DNA of 64,000 bases from Paramoeba atlantica (taxonomy: Eukaryota > Discosea): contig CDRNVI010000161.1 in the NCBI GenBank assembly GCA_977017575.1, forward strand, positions 1 through 64,000, written 5' to 3'. Position numbers and translations under genes: made by a program. Position 1 is the first letter of the stretch. Every line of letters starts with the position of its first letter. Under the pieces are notes generated by a model that ran no database searches, was not told the DNA's origin, and was given only the letters and a program-made list of their open reading frames with translations. This document shows positions 51,313-64,000 of the stretch, in pieces.

Positions 51313-52225
51313 CCAAAGAGAGAAAACCCGATCAAAAAAGGGAAGAAAGGGGAACAAGAAAAAGGGGAACAAGAAAAAGAGGAACAAAAAAAAGAGAAAA
51401 AGTGAGAAAGTGAAAAAGTGAAAAAAAAGAGAAGAGATAAAAGTGAAAAAGAGAAGAAAAAACAGAAAAGTAAAGAAATAAAAAAAATAAAGAGAGAACC
51501 CATTCCGGTCCCATTCATAAAGGGCAAAAAAGTTCGAGAAAGAGGAAAGAAAAAAAGAGAGAAAAAAGAAAAAAAGAGAGAAAAAAGAAAAAGAGAGAGA
51601 AAAAAGAAAAAGAGAGAGAAAAGAAAAAAGAGAGAGAAAAGAAAAAAGAAAAAGAGAGAGAAAAGAAAAAGAGAAGAGAGAGAAGAGAAAAGGCAAAACA
51701 AAACCAATGAGGCCAGAAAAATTATGAACCCTAAAATCTTTTTTTTTGGTGCTAAAATAAACCAGCGTTGAAAAAATATTTTACAAGGAAATTTTGATGA
51801 GAATTTTTTTTTCAATGCCCTGAAAAACCTTTGCAATTGCGCTCCTTTCCCTTGGCAACCCGGTGAGAGAGAGGAAAGAGCGAAAGGAGAAGAAAAGAGG
51901 AAAGAGAAAAAGAAAAGAAAGAAAGAGAAATTAAAAAAAGAATTAACTTAAAAAAAAAAGAACTAAAAAAAAAGGGAAAGAGGAAGAAGGAGAGAAGGAG
52001 GGAAGAAGGAGGGAAGAAGGAGGGAAGAAGGAGGGAAGAGGGAGGGAAGAGGGAGGGAAGAAGGAGGGAAGAAGGAGGGAAGAAGGAGGGAAGAAGGAGG
52101 GAAGAGGGAGGGAAGAGGGAGGGAAGAAGGAGGGAAGAGGGAGGGAAGAAGGAGGGAAGAGGGAGGGAAGAGGGAGGGAAGGTAAGGAAGGAGGAAAGGT
52201 TGGGGAAGGTTGGGAAGAGGTGGGT
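51313..52225. repeat. Homopurine block, spacer B
   Basis: Homologue of 9806-10810. At 52000-52190 an 11-bp purine minisatellite (AAGGAGGGAAG and variants) occupies the place of the 9-bp repeat of spacer A. Confidence 0.85.
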
Positions 52226-53440
52226 GAAGTATGTTCTTGAGGTTTATTCTTTTTTCTTTCTCTTTTCTTTTTGTTTTTGTTTTTTTTTGTTTTTTTTTTT
52301 GTTTTTTTTCGATTTTTCTTTTTTTTTTTGTTTTTTCTTCTTTATCATTTTCCTCTTTATCTTTTTCCTCTTTTTAATCTTTTCCCCTCTCTTCTCTTTT
52401 TCTCCCTTTTTCCTTCTCTCTTTCTTTTCTCTTTCTTTTCTCTTTCTTTCTTCATTGGTTTTTTTTTTCTTTTTTTCTTTTGTTTTTTTGTTTTTTTTCT
52501 TTTTTTTCTTTGTTTTTTTTTCTTTTGTTTTTTCTTTTTTTCTTTTTTTTTTGTGTGTTTTTCCTTTTTTTTTCTTTTCTTTTCTTTTCTTTTATCTTTT
52601 GTTTTTTGTCTTCTTTATCTTTTATCTTTCCTCTTTTTAATCTTTCTCCCCCCCTCTTCTCTTTTCTCCTCTTTCCCCTCTTTCTCCTTCTCTTTTCTTT
52701 TCTTTCCTTCTCTTTCTTTCCTTTTAAAACAGTGAAGTCGTTGAATTAGAAAAGAGTGAAATCACGTATCAAAAAAGATCCTTTTTCTTCACAGTTTTTT
52801 TCTTTTCTTTTCTTTTTTTTCTTTTTTTTTTTCTTTTTTCTTTTTTTTTCTCTTTTTTTTCTCTTTTTTCTTTCTTTTCTGTCTTTGTTTTTCTTTTTTT
52901 CTTTTCCTTCTTTTTTTTTTCTTTTTCCTTTTCCTTTTTTTTCCTTTTTTTTCCTTTTCTTTTCTTTTCTTTTTTGTTTTTTTTTGTTGTTTTTTTTTCC
53001 TTTTTTTTCCTTTTCCTCCTCTTTCTCCTTTCTTTTCTTGACAAAGCGAAAATAAAAAGAAAATTGTTGGTTCTCTTTTTTCTCTTTCTCTTTTCCCTCT
53101 TCCTTTCCTTTTTTTTCCTTTTCCTTTTTTCTTTTTCTTTTTTCTTTCTTTTTTTCTTTTTTTCTTCTCTTTGTTTCTTTTATCTTTTCTTTTTTTCTCT
53201 TTTTTTTTCTTTTTTCTTTCTTTTTTCTTTTTTTGTTTTCCTTTTCTTTTTTTCTTTTCTTTTTTTTTTCTTTTCTTTTTCTTTTTTTTCTTTTTTTTTC
53301 TTTTTTTTCTTTTGTTTTTATTTATTTTTTTGTTTATTTTTCTCTTTTTTTTTTTCTTTTCCCTTTCCTTTCCCTTTTCTTTTTTTTTTCTTTCTTTTTT
53401 TTTCCTTTCTGTTTTCTTTCTTTTTTTCATTTTTTTTTGT
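52226..53440. repeat. Homopyrimidine block, spacer B
   Basis: Homologue of 10811-12460, again beginning right after the purine block at GGTGGGTGAAGT. No gene. Confidence 0.85.
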
Positions 53441-54181
53441 TCAAAAGATTCGAAAAATCGCAAATGAAAAAGAGAGAAGTTGCCACACAAATTCAAAGTT
53501 GGATAAGGAGGGCAAAGAGAAGAGAGACCAAACAACACAAAAGAGGATTATTTCGTGATAATTTTCATACTCTCTGGGTCTGATTTTTCGAATTAGTACC
53601 CCAGAGAGAATGAAGAATCCACCAAAAAAAAAAGAAAAGAAGATCCCATCAGTCAGTCAGGGGGATTGGGGGTGTTGTGTCTGTGTTGTTTTGGTGTAAA
53701 GAAATATCCACGTTTTTTTTTGAAACAAAATATCTGGTTTGGTGCTCTTGGATTCTAAAAAAATTGTTCATCATTGGTTTTTTTTTCTTTTTTTCTTTCT
53801 TTTTTTCTTTCTTTTTTTCTTTCTTGTTGTTCTTCTTTTTCTGGCACTGTTTTTCAGGGTTTTTTGGGTCCAACATATTGTGGTTTTATATTAATATTGT
53901 CGTCTCAATAAAACACCACCTCCCTCCCAATATCTTTTTCTTAATTATGTGTGTGGGTCCTTCTTAAAATCCCAATGCCCACAGATAACTGATTGTGTTG
54001 GGAAGAAGGAAAAAAAAGTATCTTTCCACACACACTGAATAAAGAAAAGGAGTGTGTTGTGTGAGTGTCATTCTTCCGCTGCCATTCCAGAAAAAGAAAA
54101 AAAAACTCTTTGGTGAATGTCTCAAAAAGAAAGAAGATTTTTGTTAAAGTTTCAATTTATATTTTTTTATACAAGCTTTTT
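53441..54181. other. 3' flank of polyubiquitin gene, spacer B
   Basis: Conserved with 12690-13454. Contains the recurrent hairpin at 53567-53613. No gene. Confidence 0.6.
53567..53613. other. Recurrent CTCTGGGT hairpin, copy 4
   Basis: CTCTCTGGG/CCCAGAGAG, identical in stem and nearly so in loop to copy 2 at 12811-12857. Confidence 0.6.
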
Positions 54182-57430
<3,249 letters not shown>

Positions 57431-59560
57431 TGTGATTATTCTGTTGTGTTGGTTTGTTGTTGGTTTGTTGTTGGTTTGTTGTTGGTTTATTGTTGGTTTG
57501 TTGTTGGTTTGTTGGTTTGTTGGTTTGTTGGTTTGTTTGTCGTTTTGTTTGTTTGTTGTTGTTGTTGTGTCATTCAGTGTTACTTTTGTTTTGTTTGTTG
57601 TGATTGTGTTTGTTGTGATTGTGATTGTTGTGATTGTAGTTAAGTTATAGTTATTGTTGCTGTTGTTTATGATTGTTTATTGTTTTTCTTGTTGTTTGTT
57701 GTTTATTGTTTGTTGTTGTTTGTTGTTATTGTTGTTATTATGAATTATTGGTTTGTGATTGTGATTGCAATTGTTATGATTGTTGTTACTATTTTTTAAA
57801 ATCATTATTGTTATTATTGTATTGTTTAGTTTGTTGTTGTTATTTGATTGTTATTGCTTTTATTATCATTGTTAATTGTTAAATTGTTAATAATAGAATG
57901 GTGACATCTTTGTTTCTTTGTTATAAGACTCCCTCCACAGGCCTTTTTTTATATTACTCTGTTTCCAACAATCCCGACTATTGTGCCACCGCCAGGTTTT
58001 TCTCTTTTATTTTGTGCTTGTTTTTGTTTTTGTTAATGGTATTGCTGTTGTGGTGGTGATGGTATTTTGATTGTGTTGTTATTTGTTGTTATTTGTTATT
58101 ATTTGTTATTGGTATTCTTGTTGTTCTTGTTGTTCTGTTCTTGTTGTTATTCTTGTTGTTGTTGTTGTTGTTGTTATTCTTGTTGTTATTCTTGTTGTTA
58201 TTCTTGTTGTTATTCTTGTTGTTATTCTTGTTGTTATTGTTATTTGTTATTCGTATTGTTCTTGTTGTTGTTCTTGTTGTTGTTGCTTGTTGTTGTTCTT
58301 GGTTGTTGTTCTTGGTTGTTGTTCTTGTTGTTGTTCTTGTTGTTATTATTGTTGTTATTATTGTTGCTATTTTGTTTTTATTGTTATTTGTTATTCGTAT
58401 TGTTATTCTTGTTGTCCTTGTTGTTGTTATTTGTTGTTATTTGTTGTTATTTGTTGTTATTATTTGTTATTTGTTGTTGATATTTGTGATTGTAATTATT
58501 ATTGTTGTTGTTGATTTTTTTTTGTGTGTGTTGTGGTTATGTTGTGTTAGTAATTTTAACCAATTTTTCACAGAAAAACACAAAAAAAGAGAGAGTGTGT
58601 GGAATCATCAAGACAAAGATGTGGGTTGGGGATTTTTGGAGGGAGCCAGCCACATATAATGGTTGGTTGGTTCTTTTTGTTCTTTTGTAATATTTATATT
58701 TCTGTTTTGTTGTAATAATATTTTTTTAGTTGGTTAATTTGTCTTCTGTTTTTTGTTTGGAGGGGTGATGTGTGTGTATTTAATCAGTGTTTTGTTTGTT
58801 TGGTTTGTTTGGTTTTGTTGGAGTTAAATATTATTATTGTTAATTGTTTTTGGTCACTTTGTTGGTAGTTGGTACATCAGTGTTTTTGTGTATTGGTTGT
58901 GCATTGGTTGTGCATTGGTTGTGTGTGTAAGTTGGTTGTGTGTTGTCTTGTGTACACACCTTTTTCAAGGTTTATTGTTTGTTTGAACCAACAATCAAAA
59001 ATGACAAGAAGGTTTTCTTTTTTTTTTTTTCGTCTTTCTTTCGTTTCGTCCTTTTTCTTTTTTTTTTTTGTTCTTTTTTTCTTTTCTTTTCTTTTTTTTT
59101 CTTTCTCCCTTTTTTTTTTCTTTTTCTTTTTTTTTTTACTCTGTTCTATATTTTTTTTGATGTTGGTGTTGGTCTTGTGTATGGGGTGTGGTTTTTTGTG
59201 GGGTTGGCGTTTTTCTAGAAGAGGGTTTTAATTGATGTGCAGGTTTTTCTTTTGATTTTTCTTTTGATTTTTCTTTTGATTTTTTGGTTTCTCTTGTTTT
59301 TTTTTTTAAGAACCAAAAGTTTCCACAGACACACTGTGGTTTTTCTCTTTCTGTTTTTTGTTAATATAAATGAGGTTTGCTTTGTGGGGATGGTTTGGGT
59401 TTTTCGTTCGATAAAATGGTGAATGTAGGTGTTTTTGTGGGAATTGTGTACCTTTTTTCTGTGGTGGCACACCTTGTTTTTTTTTTTGGAGGGGGGGGGG
59501 GGTCTTTAATTGGGAGGGGGTTTGTTCAAGTTTTTAGAAAGGAAGAACACACTGTTTTGT
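57431..59560. repeat. G/T-rich low-complexity block, spacer B
   Basis: Homologue of 16601-18440. At 58130-58250 a 12-bp unit (TTATTCTTGTTG) repeats about seven times, in the place of the decamer array of spacer A. No gene. Confidence 0.85.
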
Positions 59561-59572
59561 TGAGGTTTAAAA

Positions 59573-59625
59573 GACTAAAAAGGTTATAATATTTGTTCAC
59601 ATAAACAAATGTTGCAGCCTCTTTG
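59573..59625. repeat. Duplicated inverted-repeat motif, copy B1
   Basis: Matches 18456-18508; ATTTGTTCACATAAACAAAT core unchanged. Confidence 0.7.
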
Positions 59626-59890
59626 GGAATTTTCCAGAATGGACATGAAGATTGGGTTTTGACTCGCACACCACCCTCCATAAATACTTTGTGATGGGTA
59701 AATTAGCCACAGTAGCACCAATTTTGTTGGGGGGGGGTGGGGGACATATTGCCAAAATACATAATTTCCACAATTGTTTTTCAATTTGGTTGGGTGACTT
59801 GAAGGAAGGGGGGGGGAGGTTTTCGGTGGTGGTGTCGTATCTCCCTCAATCCTTTTGAAACCCATTTTTTTTTTCGATTTTTATTGAATT

Positions 59891-59963
59891 GCCTCCGTAG
59901 CTCAGTCGGTAGAGCGCTAGACTCTTAATCTAGTGGCCGCGGGTTCGAGCCCCGCCGGGGGCT
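59891..59963 (+). tRNA. tRNA-Lys(CTT), spacer B
   Basis: Identical to the tRNA at 18749-18821 over all 73 nt, with a T-run terminator. Downstream the subrepeat array begins directly, without the Crypton insertion of spacer A. Confidence 0.96.
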
Positions 59964-60029
59964 GTTTTTTTTTTCTTTTTTTTTCTTTTTTTCTTTTTCT
60001 TTTCTTTTTTTTCTCTTCTCTTTTTTTTC

Positions 60030-61990
60030 TTTTTTTTTGAACTCGATCTGAACTGAGCTGCTTCTTTGTTGCTCAAAGGTTTTTCTCTCTTTCTTTTTTC
60101 TTTTTCTTTTTTCTTTTTCTTCGTCAATTTGCTCTTTCAAAGGTTTTTTCTCTTCTTTTTTCTTTTTCTTTTTTTTAAACTGGTCTGAGCTGAACTGCTT
60201 CTTTGTTGATCAAAGGTTTTTCTCTCTCTTTCTCTCCCCTTTTTTTTTTCTTTTTTTTTTTTCTTTTTTTTTCTTTTTCTTTTTTCTTTTTTCTTTTTTC
60301 TTTTTTCTCTTTTTTCTTTTTTCTTTCACAGCCCGATAGTGAGAGCAAAATTTCCGCCAGTTCCCTATTATGGGCAGTTTTGCCATGGTCGTGTTTTCCA
60401 TACATTTTTTTGAGTTTTTTTTCAATTTTGCAGAATGAACTCGTCTGTTCGAAAGCAATTTTGTTCTTTGAAAAAACAATCTAAGATTCAGAAGAACGTT
60501 TCCCAGGTCTGGACGAGACGGATTTTTGAAAAATTAGTTTCTCTCAAAGTTATCACCCCCACAAGAGAGCCATTTGTCCAACACTTTTTCTTCGTCATTT
60601 TTTTGTTCAAGGCGAAAGGGACACCACATTTTTTGTGGAAAACGCTCATTTGTGTTGGTGTCCTTCTTTTCTTTGCAGAAAATTGACAAAGTGATTGGAT
60701 GACATTGCCTCGTGTGGAAAAAAAGGGTTGAAAGGATCAGAGAGGGTTTGCCACCAATGTAACCAACCAAGAAACCATCAAAAGAGGTGCTTTTGTCACA
60801 CTGTCTTGTCTAGATTTTCTTTTCTCTTTCCACTGAAGATCAAACCATGTTTCTTGAAAAAAAATCCCGGTGGACCACAAAAACCTTGACTCTTTCATGG
60901 ACACAATGCATCCCCTCCTCTTCGCTTGCCATCGCCAAGAAATCAAATTGGGTTTTTTGCCACCGAGTTTTGCTTTATTTGGTTGAAAAGAAATGGTCCT
61001 CAACTTTGTGCTAGTGGCGGAAATTTCGCGCCCACTATCCAGCTGTGTTTTTCTTTTCTATTTCTTTTTTTTTGAACTTGGTCTCTCGCTCTTTTTTTCT
61101 CTTTTTTCCCCTTTTTTCCTTTTTTTTCTTTTTTTTTTTCTTTTTTTTTTTTTCTTTTTTTTTTTCTTTTCTTTTTTTTCTCTTCTCTTTTTTTTCTTTT
61201 TTTTTTTCTCCATCTGAACTCAACTGCTTCTTTGTTGCTCAAAGGTTTTTCTCTCTTTCTTTTTTCTTTTTCTTTTCTTTTTTCTTTCTTTTTTTTCTTT
61301 TTTTTCTTTTTTTTTTCTTTTTTTTTTCTTTTTTTTTTCTTTTTTTTTTCTTTTTTTTTTTTTCTTTTTTTCTCTTTTTTTTTTCTTTTTCTTTTCTTTT
61401 TTTCTTTCCAAAGGTTTTTTCTCTTCTTTTTCTTTTTTTTCTTTTCAAAGGTTTTTTCTCTCTTCTTTTTCTCTCTCTTTTTTTTGTTTTTTTTTGAACT
61501 CGGTCTGAACTGAACTGCTTCTTTGTTGCTCAAAGGTTTTTCTCTCTTTCTCTCTCTTTTTTTCCTTTCTTTTTCTTTTTTTTTTTCCTTTTTCTTTTTC
61601 CTTTTTCTTTTTCCTTTCTTTTTCTTTTTTTTTTTCCTTTTTCTTTTTCCTTTTTCTTTTTCCTTTTCTTTTCCTTTTTCTTTTTTAACCTGATGTGGGG
61701 CTACCTTCTTTTGCTCTTTGAAATGTTTTTCTTTTTCTCTCTCTTTTTCTCTCTCTTTTTCTCTTCTCTCTTTTTTCTTTCTCTTTTTAAACTTGGTCTG
61801 AGTTGAACCGCTTCTTGTCAATTTGCTCTTTCAAAGGTTTTTTCTCTTCTTTTTTTTTTCTTTTTTTTTTTCTTTTTCTTTTTCTTTTCTTTTCTTTTCT
61901 TTTCTTTTTTCTTTTCTTTTCTTTCTTTTTTTAAAACCTAATTATGTCGAACTACCTTCTTGTTGATTTACTCTTTCAAAAGTTTTTTCT
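60030..61990. repeat. Spacer subrepeat array, B
   Basis: Expanded version of 21161-21830. Cores near 60039, 60125, 60180, 61070, 61215, 61497, 61690, 61795 and 61945 separated by T/C tracts; interrupted at 60327-61047 by a transposon. Roughly twice as many cores as in spacer A. Confidence 0.75.
60327..61047. mobile_element. 721-bp terminal-inverted-repeat transposon
   Basis: The left end CACAGCCCGATAGTGAGAGC matches the inverted right end CACAGCTGGATAGTGGGCGC; the similarity continues through AAATTTCCGCCA, about 28 of 33 positions. It sits in T-rich DNA, so a target-site duplication (possibly TTT) cannot be read. Inside, the plus strand has an 83-codon open frame from ATG 60435, preceded by a TTTTGCAG acceptor-like site, and the minus strand an 88-codon frame; neither resembles a transposase. 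Probably a non-autonomous element. Ends beginning CACAG recall CACTA-type elements, but the family is not established. Absent from spacer A. Confidence 0.8.
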
Positions 61991-63011
61991 TTTCTTTTTT
62001 TCTTTTTTTTTCTTTTCTTTTTTCTTTTTTTTCTTTGGATGGGCCACCCGTGTTGGATAATATGGATAATTGTGGGGGTGGTTAAATATTGGAGGGGGGG
62101 TGGGGTTGTGTTGACAAGGTTTTAGGGATGGAATAAAATAGGAGAGGGGCAAGGTCTATTTTGATTTTTTTTGGGGGGGGGTGGTAAATTTGCAATGGAT
62201 ATATTGAAAAAAAACTAAAAAGGCTTTCATATTTGTTCACAGAAACAAATGTTGCAGCCTCTTTGGAACATTTTTCAAAGGAGTGATGAGTTACGTGGAG
62301 ATATACAGATTACATATATAACACACAATACACACAGCCTGCTTTGTTCTCTCTTTTGTGTTGCCAGATGAAACTTTTTTTTTTTCCTCTTCTTTTTTTT
62401 TTCCTTTTTCTTTCTTTCATCTTTTTTCTTCCTTCTTTTTTCTTCCTTTCTTTTTCTTAAAATGATGGACCCACCCTCAATTTGATGTTGTTGTGGGTTT
62501 GAGTGTGGTATAAATGTTTCTCTACTACCCCCCCCCCTCCTTTGGCCCCACCACACAACACAAAAACAAATTTCACAAAGCTCACTTGTTATGTTGAATA
62601 AATAAAAAAAAGTGTTTTTTGTTGTCCTTTTCAAATTAAATTCTTGATTTCATTCTCAATTTTTTTTTGTTTTTCATAGTGTGTGTGGAGTGTGCAGTGT
62701 GGTGTGTGTGTGGGGGTTTGTGATTTCCTTTGAACTTTTTGTGGAAATTCTTTTTTGATACAAAGAGAAAGAAAAAGGGAAAAGCAAACTCATGAGTTGA
62801 GAGGTGAAAGAACAAAAAAAGGGTTGTTCAAAAGAAAGAACAAAGAAGAATAAAATAAGACTTTTTGGGGAAAAAAAGGGGTAAGTAAAGAAATGACGTG
62901 GCATTATTTGATTGGTCCACTTTTTTAGAACTCCAAAATTAGCTTTTCTGGGTCAAAAAAGCTGCTCTTTCTTCTCAGAGGGGTTACATACCTCATAGAT
63001 GCTCTCTCTTA
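61991..63011. other. Spacer between array and 18S promoter region, B
   Basis: Homologue of 21831-23066 without the 285-bp insertion. No gene. Confidence 0.6.
62214..62265. repeat. Duplicated inverted-repeat motif, copy B2
   Basis: Matches 21984-22037, with TTTGTTCACAGAAACAAA. Confidence 0.7.
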
Positions 63012-63091
63012 TTGTAAATGGAAGGAAAACATAGTCCTATTCAATCGTGACTTTTTGTAATGTCTATATTAAGAAAAGTGAGTAAAAACAG
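63012..63091 (+). promoter_or_regulatory. Putative rRNA promoter segment, type B
   Basis: Replaces the sequence at 23067-23140 between almost identical flanks. Only a CTATTCAAT word and a TTTTTGTAA word are shared. Promoter role inferred from position. Confidence 0.35.
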
Positions 63092-63688
63092 ATTTGAATT
63101 GAGTTTAAAAGGTCAATCTCAGTTTTGTTTGGATCTCTTTTCATTGAAAAATATCTCGGACATTTTTGTGACATTTTTTGCTTGAAGTTTTTGTAACTTC
63201 AGACAATAAAATTTCAAAAAAATGTGGGAGTTATTTTTTATTTTGTCTGTTTCAAATATTTGAAACAAAACAAAATTGAATTTGTGGAAGGTGATTTTTT
63301 TGTTGATTCAAAAGACAGAAAAAACAACCAACTTCAATTTCTGAATAAGAAAATCATTTTTCTTCTTTTCTTTTTTTTCTTTTCCTTTTCTGGAAATAAA
63401 AAAAAATAAAAAGAATTATCTTTTTCTTTCAGTTTATTTCTCTCTCTTTTGAAAATTTGGAAACAGAATACATTTGTTTTCAAATTATTTCATGAAGAGG
63501 TTCAATGAGAAATTGCAAAGAGGATTTCTTTGTTGGAAAATTGAATTCTAACGAAAAACAAAAAACTTATTTTTTTGATAACAAAAAATTGATAAAATAC
63601 TTTGAATTCTTTTCGAAGCTACTTTTTCTTTTTTCCCAATTGGGGGAAGAAGAAAAAAATAGTCTTTTTTTTTTGGAAAAAAAATAGT
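63092..63688 (+). other. 5' external transcribed spacer, second unit (inferred)
   Basis: Homologue of 23141-23736, about 95 percent identical by eye. Confidence 0.5.
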
Positions 63689-64000
63689 TATCTGGTTGAT
63701 CCTGCCAGTAGTCATATGCTTGTCTTAAAGACTAAGCCATGCATGTCTAAGTATAAACACTTGTACTGTGAAACTGCGAATGGCTCATTAAATCAGTTAT
63801 AATTTATTTGATGGTCCTTTATTTTACTACTTGGATAACCGTGGTAAATCTAGAGCTAATACATGCATAAAATCCTAACTCCTTTGAGAGAAGGGATGTA
63901 TTTATTAGATACAAAAACCAATGCAATCCTTTGGGGTTGGTTAACATATGGTGAATCATGATAACTTTACGAATCGTATGGTCTTTTGTGCCGACGATAG
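63689..64000 (+). rRNA. 18S ribosomal RNA, second unit (5' end only)
   Basis: First 312 nt of the next 18S gene, cut by the window end. It differs from the first copy at nine positions, five of them in one small hairpin where pairing is kept. No disabling change is visible, so this is probably a second functional 18S type. Confidence 0.97.

Overview
The window is eukaryotic nuclear DNA carrying a very long ribosomal DNA repeat. One complete rRNA cassette (18S, ITS1, 5.8S, ITS2, 28S; 23737-30574, plus strand) is followed by the 5' end of the next 18S (63689-64000). The distance between the two 18S starts is 39,952 bp, so the spacer between cassettes is about 33.1 kb. The 5.8S and 28S starts look fungal (the GAGTGTCATT end of 5.8S, the start of 28S), and the AT-rich, expanded rRNAs suggest an early-diverging lineage. 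I cannot name a genus.

Two consecutive spacers can be compared: spacer A (1-23736, left end cut off) and spacer B (30575-63688, complete). Shared order in both: a 193-bp satellite; a broken reverse transcriptase/restriction-like-endonuclease retroelement; a long purine block that switches abruptly to pyrimidine; a minus-strand polyubiquitin gene (3 units in A, 4 in B); a G/T-rich block; tRNA-Lys(CTT); a pyrimidine-rich subrepeat array; and the pre-18S leader.

Spacer A alone carries a 5S rRNA gene, a PB1/coiled-coil gene next to it, and a broken Crypton-type tyrosine recombinase inserted just after tRNA-Lys. Spacer B alone carries a terminal-inverted-repeat transposon in the subrepeat array, and a deletion that removed the 5S/PB1 segment.

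The first 14 kb of spacer B has no counterpart inside the window. It carries tRNA-Gly(TCC), a tRNA-Thr relic, tRNA-Met(CAT), remnants of PIF/Harbinger-like and piggyBac-like transposases, a 5S pseudogene and a second non-LTR element with an RNase H domain. Much of this stretch is strongly CpG-poor and looks like a mutational graveyard.

Functionally the locus brings together products of three polymerases: 45S-type rRNA (Pol I), ubiquitin and possibly the PB1 protein (Pol II), and 5S plus tRNAs (Pol III). The two units are not homogenised. The two 18S 5' ends differ at 9 of 312 positions, including paired changes in a stem, and the segment about 600 bp upstream of 18S is replaced between units. 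Most short open frames in the pyrimidine, purine and G/T tracts are composition artefacts and are left out.
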